From SP5GCR1 sp965199685 (lineage in GTDB: Bacteria; Pseudomonadota; Gammaproteobacteria; Poriferisulfidales; Oxydemutatoraceae), in NCBI GenBank assembly GCA_965199685.1, contig OZ241323.1:1612001-1676000 (forward strand): a stretch of 64,000 nucleotides of DNA, in the 5' to 3' direction. This document shows positions 17,002-25,748 of this stretch, piece after piece (the stretch's first letter is position 1; every line of letters starts with the position of its first letter). A program made the translations under genes and the position numbers. The notes under the pieces are model-generated. The model saw only the letters and a list, made by a program, of their open reading frames with translations, was not told the origin of the DNA and ran no database searches.

Positions 17002-19770
17002 ATGGCAGCTAATCCCGAATATTTTGCGAATACACAAACGGTTGAGTTTGTACTAAACGGACAAACCATAAGTGCTTTTGAAGGCGAGACGATTTTACAA
17101 GCGGCGAAGCGACACGGCATAGACATCCCACATCTGTGCTTTAAGGAAGGCATGCGTGCTGATGGTAACTGCCGTGCGTGCATGGTGGAAATAGAAGGCG
17201 AACGAGTATTGCAACCCTCATGCGTGAGACAACCGACTGCCGATATGAAAGTCACTACTGATAATCCGCGCTCTTTGCATGCACAGCGTATGGTGCTGGA
17301 GCTTCTGCAATCTGACATGGTGCAGCAAAGCTATACATTAAACAGCGAATTAGACCAATGGAGCCGTCATTTAGACCTCGGCTTGCCGCGCTTTGAAAGC
17401 CGAGTTAATCCGCCTGCGGATAATTCTCATCCGGCGATTGCAGTCAACCTTGATGCCTGCATCCAATGCACCCGTTGCTTGCGCGCATGCCGTGAAGAGC
17501 AGAACAACGATGTGATTGGCTATGCCCAGCGCGGTGCAAGTTCTGAAATCGTCTTTGACTTAGGCGACCCGATGGGGGTGAGTAGCTGCGTGGGTTGTGG
17601 GGAATGTGTACAGGCTTGTCCAACCGGCGCGCTGATGCCATCGCACGAAGTCGGGATGCAAGAGATAGATAGCAAAGTTGATTCGGTTTGCCCTTATTGC
17701 GGTGTCGGTTGCCTGCTGAGTTTTAACGTTAAAGACGATAAGATTATTTATGTTGACGGGCGAGACGGGCCTTCTAATAACAGCCGCCTATGCGTCAAGG
17801 GACGCTACGGCTTTGATTATATACACAATACAGATCGACTCACAAAACCGTTGATCCGAGTTGAGGATGCCCCTAAAGTCGCAGACATAGAATCACTGAG
17901 CGACGATGATATCTCACAAATGTTTCGCGAAGCGAGTTGGGACGAAGCCCTAGATTATGCTGCCGAAGGTTTGAAAAAAATATACGCCGAAGATGGTCCG
18001 TCGTCAATTGCCGGCTTTGGGTCGGCCAAAGGCACAAACGAAGAAGCGTATTTATTTCAGAAATTGATACGTACTGGTTTTGCAACCAACAACGTTGACC
18101 ATTGCACGCGCCTATGCCACGCCTCTTCGGTTGCCGCACTTTTGGAAGGCATAGGTTCCGGCGCAGTCTCCAACCAAGTATGCGATGTTAAAGAATCCGA
18201 AGTCATCGTCGTTATTGGTGCAAACCCGACCGAAAATCATCCGGTGGCTGCAACCTTTATTAAAAACGCAGCACGTTCCGGTAAATGTCTAATCGTTATG
18301 GATCCGCGTGCGGTAGATCTCTCCAAGCACGCCGATTATTATTTGCAGTTCAAACCCGACACCGATGTCGCATTGCTCAACGCAATAATGCACTCTATTA
18401 TCAAACAAGGTTTGGTGGACGAAAAATTCATTACTGAACGAACCGAGGGTTATAGCGAGCTGGAAGCACATCTAAAGGATTATTCTCCTGAGGCGATGGC
18501 ACCTATTTGCGGCATAGACGCAGAAACCATAGACGAAGTCGCAGCGTTGTATGCAGGATCAAGGGCCTCTATCATCTTTTGGGGCATGGGCATCTCACAG
18601 CATATACACGGAACCGACAACGCTCGTTGCTTAATTGCGTTATCGCTGATGACCGGTCAAATCGGCAAACCGGGCAGCGGATTACACCCGTTGCGCGGAC
18701 AAAATAATGTGCAGGGTGCATCGGATGCAGGCTTGATCCCGATGGTATTTCCCGATTATCAGCGCGTAGACAACGATGCAGCGGCGGATCGCTTTGAAAA
18801 ATTATGGGGTTGTGAACTGGACAAGAAACCGGGCTTGACCGTTGTGGAAATCATGCACGAAGCCGAACAAAAGAAAATTCGCGGGATGTATATCATGGGC
18901 GAAAATCCGGCGATGTCCGACCCAAACCTCAACCATGCCCGCAAGGCACTCGCAACACTAGACCATTTAATCGTGCAAGATATTTTTATGACCGAGACCG
19001 CATTGTTTGCCGATGTTATTTTGCCGGCATCGGCTTTCCCTGAGAAAACCGGCACCGTGACTAATACTGATCGGCGCGTGCAGCTTGGTCGGCAAGCCTT
19101 AGATCCCCCCGGCGATGCACGGTTGGATTTATGGATTATACAAGACATCGCACAACGTATAGGCTTGGATTGGCATTACGAAAAAGTCTCCGATGTGTTT
19201 GATGAGATGCGTGAATGCATGGATAGCATCAAGGGTATTAGTTGGGAGCGTTTGGAGCAGACAGGTTCGGTCACTTATCCGTGTGACGATGCCGAAGACC
19301 CTGGGCAACCCATTCTGTTTAAGGAAAAATTTCCTACTGCTAATGGGCTTGGTCGCTTCGTGCCGGCGGAATTCACCCAGGCAGATGAACTGCCGGATAA
19401 ACATTATCCTTTTATATTCATCACTGGACGCCAGTTGGAGCATTGGCATACCGGAGCGATGACACGACGAGCATCAGTATTAGCAGCGATAGAACCACAC
19501 CCGGTTGCATCAGTACATCCCGACGATTTAGCCGCCATCAACGCACAAGCCGGTGATACCATTAGGCTGACTTCCAAGCGCGGCACAGTAGAATGTACGG
19601 CACGTAGCGAACGAGGCTTGATACGCGGACAAATCTTTATGCCATTTTGCTATAAAGAAGCTGCTGCCAACTTGTTAACCAACGCAGCCCTGGATCCCTA
19701 TGGGAAAATACCCGAATTCAAGTTCTGCGCATTGAAGCTGGAAAAAATAGAAGCATCACCCGCATCGTAA
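17002..19770 (+). CDS. NAD-dependent formate dehydrogenase alpha subunit (Mo/W-bis-MGD)
   Basis: The 922-residue catalytic subunit begins with a [2Fe-2S] domain (CRACMVEIEGERVLQPSC), continues with 2x[4Fe-4S] ferredoxin motifs (CIQCTRCLRAC and CVGCGECVQACPTG), then the molybdopterin domain [4Fe-4S] site CPYCGVGC. The active-site motif CTRLCHASSV carries a cysteine Mo/W ligand followed by histidine, so no selenocysteine is needed. It oxidises formate to CO2. A strong CGGAGGAG site lies before the ATG, 14 bases after the beta subunit, so both form one operon. No fdsC/fdhD chaperone or small subunit follows; the next 380 bases are repeats. Confidence 0.95.
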   Translation: MAANPEYFANTQTVEFVLNGQTISAFEGETILQAAKRHGIDIPHLCFKEGMRADGNCRACMVEIEGERVLQPSCVRQPTADMKVTTDNPRSLHAQRMVLELLQSDMVQQSYTLNSELDQWSRHLDLGLPRFESRVNPPADNSHPAIAVNLDACIQCTRCLRACREEQNNDVIGYAQRGASSEIVFDLGDPMGVSSCVGCGECVQACPTGALMPSHEVGMQEIDSKVDSVCPYCGVGCLLSFNVKDDKIIYVDGRDGPSNNSRLCVKGRYGFDYIHNTDRLTKPLIRVEDAPKVADIESLSDDDISQMFREASWDEALDYAAEGLKKIYAEDGPSSIAGFGSAKGTNEEAYLFQKLIRTGFATNNVDHCTRLCHASSVAALLEGIGSGAVSNQVCDVKESEVIVVIGANPTENHPVAATFIKNAARSGKCLIVMDPRAVDLSKHADYYLQFKPDTDVALLNAIMHSIIKQGLVDEKFITERTEGYSELEAHLKDYSPEAMAPICGIDAETIDEVAALYAGSRASIIFWGMGISQHIHGTDNARCLIALSLMTGQIGKPGSGLHPLRGQNNVQGASDAGLIPMVFPDYQRVDNDAAADRFEKLWGCELDKKPGLTVVEIMHEAEQKKIRGMYIMGENPAMSDPNLNHARKALATLDHLIVQDIFMTETALFADVILPASAFPEKTGTVTNTDRRVQLGRQALDPPGDARLDLWIIQDIAQRIGLDWHYEKVSDVFDEMRECMDSIKGISWERLEQTGSVTYPCDDAEDPGQPILFKEKFPTANGLGRFVPAEFTQADELPDKHYPFIFITGRQLEHWHTGAMTRRASVLAAIEPHPVASVHPDDLAAINAQAGDTIRLTSKRGTVECTARSERGLIRGQIFMPFCYKEAAANLLTNAALDPYGKIPEFKFCALKLEKIEASPAS

Positions 19771-20003
19771 AACAAAACCTCCTCAGGTACCGTTCCGCAC
19801 AGCTACAATCGCCATGCGCCTCCAATTAACGACAGCCACCGTAGGGGAGGGCTAACATGCCCTCCCTAAAGTACCGTTCTGCACAACTGTGACCGCTCTG
19901 CGCCACATGATTACGCAAACCACCCGCAATGCGCTGTCCTTGCAAAATTCCAACCGCCATGCGCCTCCAATTAACGACAGCCACCGTAGGGGAGGGCTAA
20001 CAT
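19771..20003. repeat. Duplicated ~50-bp repeat ending in the GGGAGGGC palindrome
   Basis: The block running from ccgccatgcgcctccaatta to gaggggagggctaacatg-like sequence occurs twice (about 19811-19859 and 19956-20003). The first copy continues into a complete palindrome (arms GGGAGGGC and GCCCTCCC). The second is cut after the left arm and loop by the MITE beginning at 20004. No gene is seen here. Confidence 0.8.
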
Positions 20004-20152
20004 GGGGCTGTTGAAAAAGTATCTGCATTGGTACATTCCCCTCCTTTGGAGGGGTGGCAGGCGAAGCCTGACGGGGTGGTTGCAAAGGTTCTGCACAAAG
20101 TCACGCCGTTTGTGCTACTGCAACAAACGGCGGTTCTATTTTTCAACATTCT
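20004..20152 (+). mobile_element. MITE-like element, left member of an inverted pair around egtC
   Basis: The left end gggctgttgaaaaagtatct matches the terminal repeat of the IS1182-type element at 41646. Internally it holds the CCCCTCC/GGAGGGG and CGCCGTTTGT hairpins. The right end, ctatttttcaacattct, is degenerate and touches the egtC start codon. It is an almost exact inverted copy of 20939-21086. Confidence 0.8.
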
Positions 20153-20153
20153 C

Positions 20154-20876
20154 ATGTGTCGACTTGCTGCGTATCTAGGCAAAGCCATCCCGCTACGCAA
20201 ACTCTTATTGGAACCAGAACATAGTCTCTATGTGCAATCTTGGCAACCTCAAGAATTGCAATACGCCAAACTCAACGCCGACGGTTTCGGCTTCGGCTGG
20301 CATCACCCTGACGGACGCGCAGCGGTCTATAAAAATGCAATGCCTATATGGTCAGATGTTAATTTGAGCGACCTAGCCGACAGCTTGCATAGCGAACGAT
20401 GGTTGGCGATGGTGCGTAGTGCAACCGCAGGTTTTGCCACCAGTGCTGATAACACACAACCCTTTAGACACGACCACTATCTCTATTTACACAACGGCTA
20501 TATAAAGAATTTCAATCAGGCCATGCGGAAAAAAATCAGCAACGAATTATCCGATGAAATTGTCGCATCGCTACGCGGGTTGAACGACTCGGAATATCTA
20601 TTTGCATTGTTGCGCCAATTCATCGCTAACTTCCCGCAAGAGAAGCTCTCTGGGGTCATCAAAAATTTAATTCGCTGGTTGACGGCACATATCGGAGACA
20701 ATGAGGCCTTGCTAAACATGATTATCAGCGACAGTCAATCCCTGTATGCACTACGCTATGCTATTAATCATCAAGCACCCTCTTTGTATTTTCTGAGTGG
20801 GACCGACGCACTGTGGATTGCTTCGGAAAAACTAGACAACAAATCCGCATGGAAACATTTCCCGAAAAGAAACTGA
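20154..20876 (+). CDS. egtC: EgtC-like class II glutamine amidotransferase (ergothioneine biosynthesis)
   Basis: The start is fixed at 20154 because translation there gives Met-Cys-Arg, placing the Ntn-hydrolase nucleophile at Cys2; a longer reading only translates the adjoining MITE. The 240-residue protein has the class II amidotransferase elements NADGFGFGWHHPDGR, AMVRSATAGFA and the His-containing PFRHDHYLYLHNGYI. EgtC removes the glutamyl group from gamma-glutamyl-hercynylcysteine sulfoxide. egtB follows downstream; egtA, egtD and egtE are not in the window. The gene sits exactly between two inverted MITE copies, without an obvious promoter of its own other than what the MITE may supply. 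Confidence 0.85.
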   Translation: MCRLAAYLGKAIPLRKLLLEPEHSLYVQSWQPQELQYAKLNADGFGFGWHHPDGRAAVYKNAMPIWSDVNLSDLADSLHSERWLAMVRSATAGFATSADNTQPFRHDHYLYLHNGYIKNFNQAMRKKISNELSDEIVASLRGLNDSEYLFALLRQFIANFPQEKLSGVIKNLIRWLTAHIGDNEALLNMIISDSQSLYALRYAINHQAPSLYFLSGTDALWIASEKLDNKSAWKHFPKRN

Positions 20877-20905
20877 TGGTTGCCGACCTGAAGCACACTA
20901 TTGAG

Positions 20906-20938
20906 TGGATTGAGTTATGAGATACGAACAACTTGTAA
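20906..20938 (+). repeat. 33-bp direct repeat: duplicated copy of the egtB start
   Basis: Bases 20906-20938 and 21110-21142 differ at two of 33 positions and both include ttatgagatacga, the egtB start. They flank the right MITE plus a half palindrome. The upstream copy is a dead fragment of the egtB start. Confidence 0.85.
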
Positions 20939-21086
20939 GGCTGTTGAAAAATAGAACCGCCGTTTGTTGCAGTAGCACAAACGGCGTGACTTTGTGCAGA
21001 ACCTTTGCAACCACCCCGTCAGGCTTCGCCTGCCACCCCTCCAAAGGAGGGGAATGTACTAATGCAGACACTTTTTCAACAGTCCC
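20939..21086 (-). mobile_element. MITE-like element, right member of the inverted pair around egtC
   Basis: It reads ggctgttgaaaaatagaacc at the left and actttttcaacagtccc at the right (21070-21086), followed by atgttagccctcccctacgg, the half palindrome. In reverse complement it differs from 20004-20152 at only about three positions inside the shared ~145 bases. The shared inverted repeat continues into the palindrome arms, giving about 165 bp in all. Confidence 0.85.
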
Positions 21087-21120
21087 ATGTTAGCCCTCCC
21101 CTACGGTTATGGATTTAGTT

Positions 21121-22290
21121 ATGAGATACGAAGAACTTGTAATAGAACTCTCGCAACTACACGATAAGGTGCAATGCTTAGCCGCGTCTATGGACGACAA
21201 CGAGTATCGCAAACAATATCATCCCGACTTGAGCCCGCTAGGTTGGCATTACGGACATATAATCTATATAGAGAATTTATGGTTGCGCGATACCGTATTA
21301 AACCAAGGTACGCTAAAAGAAAGCGACCACCAACTTTACAATCCACGGAACACCCCAAAGCATTTGCGAGGAAATGCTCTGGTACATTGCGATATGCTTC
21401 TAGAACAAGGGCAACAGCAATTCAACGATAATGTTGCATTGCTCAACAATTTACCGACCAAGTTCGGCAAACATCGCTTGATGAAAGACGCTTACTTGCT
21501 AAAGTTTATTCTGCAACACCATACCCTGCATCTAGAGACGATGAAAATGATTATCACCCAAAAACATATTCAAGAAACCACACCAAGCGGTAACAGTCGC
21601 ACACTCAACGGCAATAGCCTTAAACAAGCTACGCAAGTCAGCAAAAAACCCCTGCTATTTGAGAGCAAACGATACCGAATCGGAGGCAAAGACAACTGGT
21701 CTTTTGATAACGAACTACCTCACCACGCCATAAGTCTAGATACTTTTGCAATCAATCGCGCTCCGGTTAGCAATGCCGAGTATTTAGGGTTTATGGAAGC
21801 CGGCGGTTATCAAGACGAGCAATACTGGAGTGCCGAAGGCTTTTCATGGCTACAAAAATCAAAAGTAGAAGCACCCGACGGTTGGTGCTACCAAAACGGA
21901 TGGTTTCAAGCAGACCCCGACGGTTATCAAAGCATTGATCCCGACGCTGCAGTCTGTGGTATCTGTTACTACGAAGCCCAAGCCTTTGCGAACTATGCAA
22001 ACGCAAGACTCCCGCACGAATACGAGCGGGAAGTCTCACACCCACAGCTAGAAAAGAATAGCGATACTTGGGAATGGTGCCTAAACAATTTTCACCCATA
22101 CTCAGGGTTTAACTCTTTCCCGTATCGCGAATACTCTACGCCCTGGTTTGACAAAAAGCATCATGTGCTACGCGGCGGTTGCCGCTTCAACGAAGTCGAT
22201 TTTCATTTGCGGGCGAGCTTTAGAAACTTTTACGAAAAACACAAACGGCATATCTTCTCAGGAATTAGGCTCGCCTATGATATTACATAA
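21121..22290 (+). CDS. egtB: EgtB-type hercynylcysteine sulfoxide synthase
   Basis: EgtB is the iron enzyme that joins hercynine to a cysteine-containing thiol. The N-terminal DinB-like domain supplies the iron histidines (GWHYGHI near residue 39 and HHTLHLE near residue 130). The C-terminal FGE-sulfatase-like domain runs from NWSFDNELPHHAISLDTFAI to FSGIRLAYD and includes TWEWCLNNFHPYSGF and VLRGGCRF. Length 389 residues is slightly shorter than the usual ~420, and OvoA's extra methyltransferase domain is absent. I choose ATG 21121 because the same ATG context is duplicated upstream at 20917; an in-frame ATG at 21109 lies in repeat-derived sequence. No strong ribosome site is seen at either. 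Confidence 0.85.
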   Translation: MRYEELVIELSQLHDKVQCLAASMDDNEYRKQYHPDLSPLGWHYGHIIYIENLWLRDTVLNQGTLKESDHQLYNPRNTPKHLRGNALVHCDMLLEQGQQQFNDNVALLNNLPTKFGKHRLMKDAYLLKFILQHHTLHLETMKMIITQKHIQETTPSGNSRTLNGNSLKQATQVSKKPLLFESKRYRIGGKDNWSFDNELPHHAISLDTFAINRAPVSNAEYLGFMEAGGYQDEQYWSAEGFSWLQKSKVEAPDGWCYQNGWFQADPDGYQSIDPDAAVCGICYYEAQAFANYANARLPHEYEREVSHPQLEKNSDTWEWCLNNFHPYSGFNSFPYREYSTPWFDKKHHVLRGGCRFNEVDFHLRASFRNFYEKHKRHIFSGIRLAYDIT

Positions 22291-22600
22291 GTTGCCGCCC
22301 ACCCACCCCTGCCGGTGGTACATTCCCCTCCTCTGGAGGAGTGGCAGGCCTATGCATTTTGTAATGCATGCGTTTAGCACTCATGTTAGAGTTCTGCACA
22401 ACGTCACGCCGATTGATTTTTATATATGTGATGTTTTTAACGAATACAGCATTTAGATTTTGCACAAAGTTACGCCATTTGACCTACTGGCTCAAGTGGC
22501 GAGTTCACTCGGCGATAATCGATGGTTCTATCTGACAGGATGGTTGTTGAGGGCCTGCAAAATGTTACGCCGTTTATTGCCGCTGCAACAAACGGCGGTT
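22291..22600. repeat. Repeat-filled intergenic region
   Basis: It contains the CCCCTCC-type hairpin (about 22323-22345), the atgcatTTTGTAatgcat palindrome (about 22352-22371), an ACTTGA-type hairpin (about 22468-22500) and a GTTTAT-type hairpin adjoining 22600. No MITE end and no gene are seen. It fills the tail-to-tail gap between egtB and the ATPase gene. Confidence 0.75.
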
Positions 22601-23767
22601 TTATTCTGCATTTAATACTTTACCAATGTCCCACCAAGGCAAAATAGCGCATTGATTTCTAGTTTGCTTATCTCTTCCAGCATAAATTAAGTAATTGCTT
22701 TTTTCGTTTGGATTGATTTTAGAAAAATAAGTGATGTTTTTTAAGAAGTCTGCTGAAAAAGTTTGGCTCGATCTAACCTCTATTATTTTTAAGTTTTTAC
22801 TTTCAATTAAAAAATCAATTTCATGGCCTGTTTTATCTCTCCAAAAATAAAGTGGAGCTTTTTCCCCTTGATTGAAAAAATATTTTTCTATTTCTGAAAA
22901 AATAAGATTTTCAAAGATAAAACCTTTTAGAGCATGAAAAGCTAGATCTTCTACTTTTTTGATAGATAGTAGACTGCAAAGCAAGCCCGTATCATAAAAG
23001 TATATTTTGGGAGATTTCACGAGCCTTTTATTAAAGTTTTTATAATAGGGGTATACCCTTCTTAAAATAAAGCTACTTTCTAGGATAGAAATCCATGACT
23101 TTACGGTGTTTTGAGTAATGCCGCAGTCGTTTGCTAAAGACTGCAAGTTAAGCAGTTGCCCAGTTCGGTTGGCACATAATTTAATAAAAGTGTTAAACGA
23201 AGATAAGTTGCTTATATTTTTTATCAAGCGGACATCTTTGCTTACATAGGTTTCTATATAGTTATTGAAAAATGCACTGATTTTGATATTCTCGGCATGG
23301 AGTTGCGGGTAAAATCCTTTGAAAATCATTTCGTTTAAGGGAGTTGTTTTTTTAGCTTGTTTTAGTTCCTGAAGGGATAAGGGAAGAAGTCTTAATAAGG
23401 AAACTCGCCCTGCTAGAGATTGAGTGATTTTTTCTTCTAGCAGGAATTGATTAGAGCCGGTGATAATGAACTGTCCCTTCTTTTTGTTTTGGTCAACATG
23501 TGTCTGAATATAGGAGAGCAGGTCGGGGCATCTTTGGGCTTCATCAATGATAGCTCCTTTTTTATAGCTATCTAAAAAACCTCTAGGATCTGTTTGTACA
23601 AACTGCCTGTTGTCTAAATCCTCCAAAGAAATATAATGTTTTGAGGGAAAAGCTTTTTGGACTATTGTTGTTTTCCCAGACTGTCTGGGACCTAGCACAG
23701 CTGTAACAGGGTATTGTTTAGCCATTGATTTAAGAGATTTTAAGAGGATTCTAGGAATATAGCGCAT
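22601..23767 (-). CDS. AAA_14/DUF4143 ATPase
   Basis: The 388-residue protein has Walker A GPRQSGKTT (residues 26-34), Walker B GAIIDEAQRCP, the sensor ITGSNQFLL, and a C-terminal DUF4143 region with a PD-(D/E)XK-like core HEIDFLIESKNLKIIEVRSS. The family is widespread, often in accessory DNA, and without a firmly assigned function. The usual E-x-K of the nuclease core reads EVR here. The sequence is visibly more A/T-rich than the flanking metabolic genes (many Lys, Ile, Asn, Phe codons), consistent with horizontal origin. It is complete and bounded on both sides by repeat blocks. Confidence 0.85.
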   Translation of the reverse strand: MRYIPRILLKSLKSMAKQYPVTAVLGPRQSGKTTIVQKAFPSKHYISLEDLDNRQFVQTDPRGFLDSYKKGAIIDEAQRCPDLLSYIQTHVDQNKKKGQFIITGSNQFLLEEKITQSLAGRVSLLRLLPLSLQELKQAKKTTPLNEMIFKGFYPQLHAENIKISAFFNNYIETYVSKDVRLIKNISNLSSFNTFIKLCANRTGQLLNLQSLANDCGITQNTVKSWISILESSFILRRVYPYYKNFNKRLVKSPKIYFYDTGLLCSLLSIKKVEDLAFHALKGFIFENLIFSEIEKYFFNQGEKAPLYFWRDKTGHEIDFLIESKNLKIIEVRSSQTFSADFLKNITYFSKINPNEKSNYLIYAGRDKQTRNQCAILPWWDIGKVLNAE

Positions 23768-23834
23768 ATTTTATATTCTATTCTGCTTTGGACAAATATG
23801 CAATCTAATTCTATATTTGGACACATTGATACAT

Positions 23835-24182
23835 GGGCTATTGAAAAAGTACCGTCATCAACCAAACTTAACCGCTTGCGCCATTGAATTTATGAAAATG
23901 GTAGGGGCAGAATAAAGCCGCCACTTGAGCCAGTAGGTCCAGTGGCATTTCAATTGTCCGCCCCTACGGTGCATGGAAACGATAATTTGTTGGCGCGGAG
24001 CGGTTGTAGTGGTACAGAACGGTACTTTAGGGAGGGCATGTTAGCCCTCCCCTACCGTTTTCATAAATTTAATGGCGCGGAGCGGTTGGGTTTGTGCAGA
24101 ACCGCAACGTTCGGGTGGTTATCATAAATTTGGTGGCGCAAGCGGTTGGGTTCATGCGATGGCGGTACTTTTTCAACAGCCC
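23835..24182. mobile_element. 348-bp MITE with ~20-bp terminal inverted repeats
   Basis: The left end gggctattgaaaaagtaccg and right end cggtactttttcaacagccc (24163-24182) form an inverted repeat with one mismatch. Inside lie an ACTTGA-type hairpin (about 23915-23945) and a complete GGGAGGGC/GCCCTCCC palindrome (about 24010-24032). No coding sequence is convincing. The remaining flanks of this 504-base gap (23768-23834 and 24183-24271) show nothing identifiable except the promoter region of the next small gene. Confidence 0.75.
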
Positions 24183-24271
24183 GACATTACTACTTTGCGC
24201 TTACAGCATCGTACACAGAGAAGCAAAATATCTCGGAACATGTTAAACTTTGCATACTGGAGTAAATAGAG

Positions 24272-24481
24272 ATGACTGATATTGCATTATACATCACACT
24301 AAGAAAGATACCTGATGTATCTGATGCCGAAGCAAAGGAAGCGGTGGCAGAGGTTGCGAGTTCAAGGGAAATGGCGACGAAGGTGGATTTAGCAAACTTA
24401 GAGACTAGGCTAACCCAGCGAATTTATGCGGCGGTTGGGATAGTTCTTGCAGGTGTCGGGTTAATGATAAGATTTTTATAA
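24272..24481 (+). CDS. Small coiled-coil membrane protein (DUF1640-like), copy 1
   Basis: This 69-residue protein starts MTDIALYITLRKI, has a charged helical middle (DAEAKEAVAEVASSREMATK, then VDLANLETRLTQR) and ends in one membrane segment (AAVGIVLAGVGLMIRFL). This is the layout of short bacterial relatives of the DUF1640/CCDC90 family, which have a coiled coil plus C-terminal anchor. GGAG precedes the ATG. A clear paralogue lies on the opposite strand at 25198-25416, and conservation between the two supports both being real genes. Function unknown. Confidence 0.7.
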   Translation: MTDIALYITLRKIPDVSDAEAKEAVAEVASSREMATKVDLANLETRLTQRIYAAVGIVLAGVGLMIRFL

Positions 24482-24483
24482 CA

Positions 24484-24505
24484 CGGTAAGACCGTCATTT
24501 TTTCG
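24484..24505 (+). terminator. Possible intrinsic terminator after the small membrane protein
   Basis: ACGGT and ACCGT form a five-pair stem with a three-base loop just after the stop codon, followed by CATTTTTTC. The stem is short, so the call is tentative. The following 235 bases up to 24739 show no other structure apart from the leader of the truncated transposase. Confidence 0.4.
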
Positions 24506-24739
24506 ACTGTCAACTATTTTGTGAGACTTCGTAATCAATAGCTAATCGGTTCATCACCGGTATCCAATCTTGTATCGGCATCATATAAAAGGTCGCATGC
24601 CCTTATATTGCAATACTCTCATGCAAATTACTGACTCACCCACTGGGTGAAAAATAATTATTCTGATTTTTTACATAAAACTCTCTACAAATCCTTATTT
24701 TTATGTTACATTTTACCAATTAATAATATAGGAGACATT

Positions 24740-24990
24740 ATGGAAAAACGAAATAAAATAAAGCAAGACAACGAGACTGAACCGCCTTATAAGCTAGTTA
24801 CTACCTTCGAGAAAATAACCGCTAAGTGTAGTTGGTTGTCATTTATTAAAGTGCTCAAAGCACTTGGGCTTAAGCAACTCGCTGATGCCCGATTTAAGGT
24901 GCGGGGTAGCAATCGTGGCTACCGCAATGGCGACATTCTAACGGCGTTTCTGTTAATGCTCAACGAAGGTAAGGGATGTCTTAGCAATGT
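24740..24990 (+). pseudogene. Truncated IS1380-like transposase, N-terminal fragment
   Basis: About 84 residues remain (MEKRNKIKQDNETEPPYKLV to LMLNEGKGCLSNV). The segment GSNRGYRNGDILTAFLLMLN resembles the start of IS1380-family transposases. A GGAGACATT site precedes the ATG. The frame runs straight into a MITE end (ggggctgttgaaaaatag at 24991) after agcaatgt, so the MITE inserted in the gene and the downstream catalytic part is gone. Family assignment is tentative because only the N-terminus is present. Confidence 0.6.
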
Positions 24991-25197
24991 GGGGCTGTTG
25001 AAAAATAGAACCGCCGTTTGTTGCAGTGGCACAAACGGCGTGACATTGTGCAGAACCTTAGCATTGGTATGCAGGTCGGACAAGCTAAGGCTTGTCCTCA
25101 CGAGGACAAAATGGCAAAGGAATGCAGATCCGCTACTTCTTATAATGGAATGGAAGTAGTTCCTACGAGTGGTTGGGGCTGCAATCTAGTTCTAATT
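24991..25197. mobile_element. MITE fragment (left end only) with hairpins
   Basis: It begins ggggctgttgaaaaatagaa and contains the CGCCGTTTGT hairpin (about 25011-25040) and a GGACAAGC/GCTTGTCC hairpin (about 25077-25097). No right end is visible before the convergent small gene, so the element or its flank has been deleted. Confidence 0.7.
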
Positions 25198-25416
25198 TTA
25201 TAGTTTAACTATTAAAGCCACAATTATTCCGACGGCGGCAATGATCATTCCACCAACAGCGTACATCTGCTTAACCAGCCTGACTTCTAAATTAGCCAGG
25301 TCCGCCTTCGTAGTCACATCTTTTGAGTCGGCAAGATTTGTCACAGCTTCCTTTGCCTCAGCATCAGTGACACCGTCTACTTTCCTTAGAATATTGTATA
25401 GTGCTATATCAGTCAT
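25198..25416 (-). CDS. Small coiled-coil membrane protein (DUF1640-like), copy 2
   Basis: The 72-residue product (MTDIALYNILRKVDGVTDAE, ending GGMIIAAVGIIVALIVKL) matches copy 1 at 24272-24481 along its whole length, including the DAEAKEAV and ADLANLEVRL segments and the C-terminal membrane helix. The two copies face each other across the truncated transposase and MITE. Divergence between them is substantial, so the duplication is not recent. The ribosome site is weak. Function unknown. Confidence 0.7.
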   Translation of the reverse strand: MTDIALYNILRKVDGVTDAEAKEAVTNLADSKDVTTKADLANLEVRLVKQMYAVGGMIIAAVGIIVALIVKL

Positions 25417-25748
25417 ATCTTAATACTCTTTGTTGATTGAAAACCAAATTATACATCAGATGACTACTTAACTGGTTCACTTAGATAATTGGGGGCTGTT
25501 GAAAGTAAAAACGCCGATTATCGCCGAGTGAAACCGCCACTTGAGCCAGTAGGTCAAGTGGCGCAACTTTGCGCAAAATCTAAATATTGTGATCTTTAGA
25601 AACAGTACCTACATCAAAATCAATCGGCGTGACATTGTGCAGAACCCCAACATGATTGCTAAATGCATACATTACAAAATGCATAAACCACCCCTCCAAA
25701 GGAGGGGAATTGTCTTCCCTACGAGAGACATTGTTGTACAATAGCGCA
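25417..25748. repeat. Repeat-filled region upstream of ilvD
   Basis: A MITE-type end, ggggctgttgaaagtaaaaa, begins at 25492. An ACTTGA-type hairpin (GCCACTTGA with TCAAGTGGC) follows at about 25535-25562, then an atgcattacaaaatgcat palindrome near 25666-25683 and a CCCCTCC/GGAGGGG hairpin near 25688-25707. No right MITE end is visible. Any ilvD promoter must lie in the last ~40 bases or inside the repeats. Confidence 0.75.

Noticed and set aside
17002..19770. Selenocysteine in the formate dehydrogenase alpha subunit
   Set aside because: The active-site motif has cysteine (CTRLCH) and there is no in-frame TGA.
20028..20153. Upstream in-frame extension of egtC
   Set aside because: It translates the MITE; the true start must give Met-Cys to expose the nucleophile Cys2.
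21121..22290. OvoA (ovothiol synthase) instead of EgtB
   Set aside because: The C-terminal methyltransferase domain of OvoA is absent and egtC is adjacent, which fits ergothioneine synthesis.
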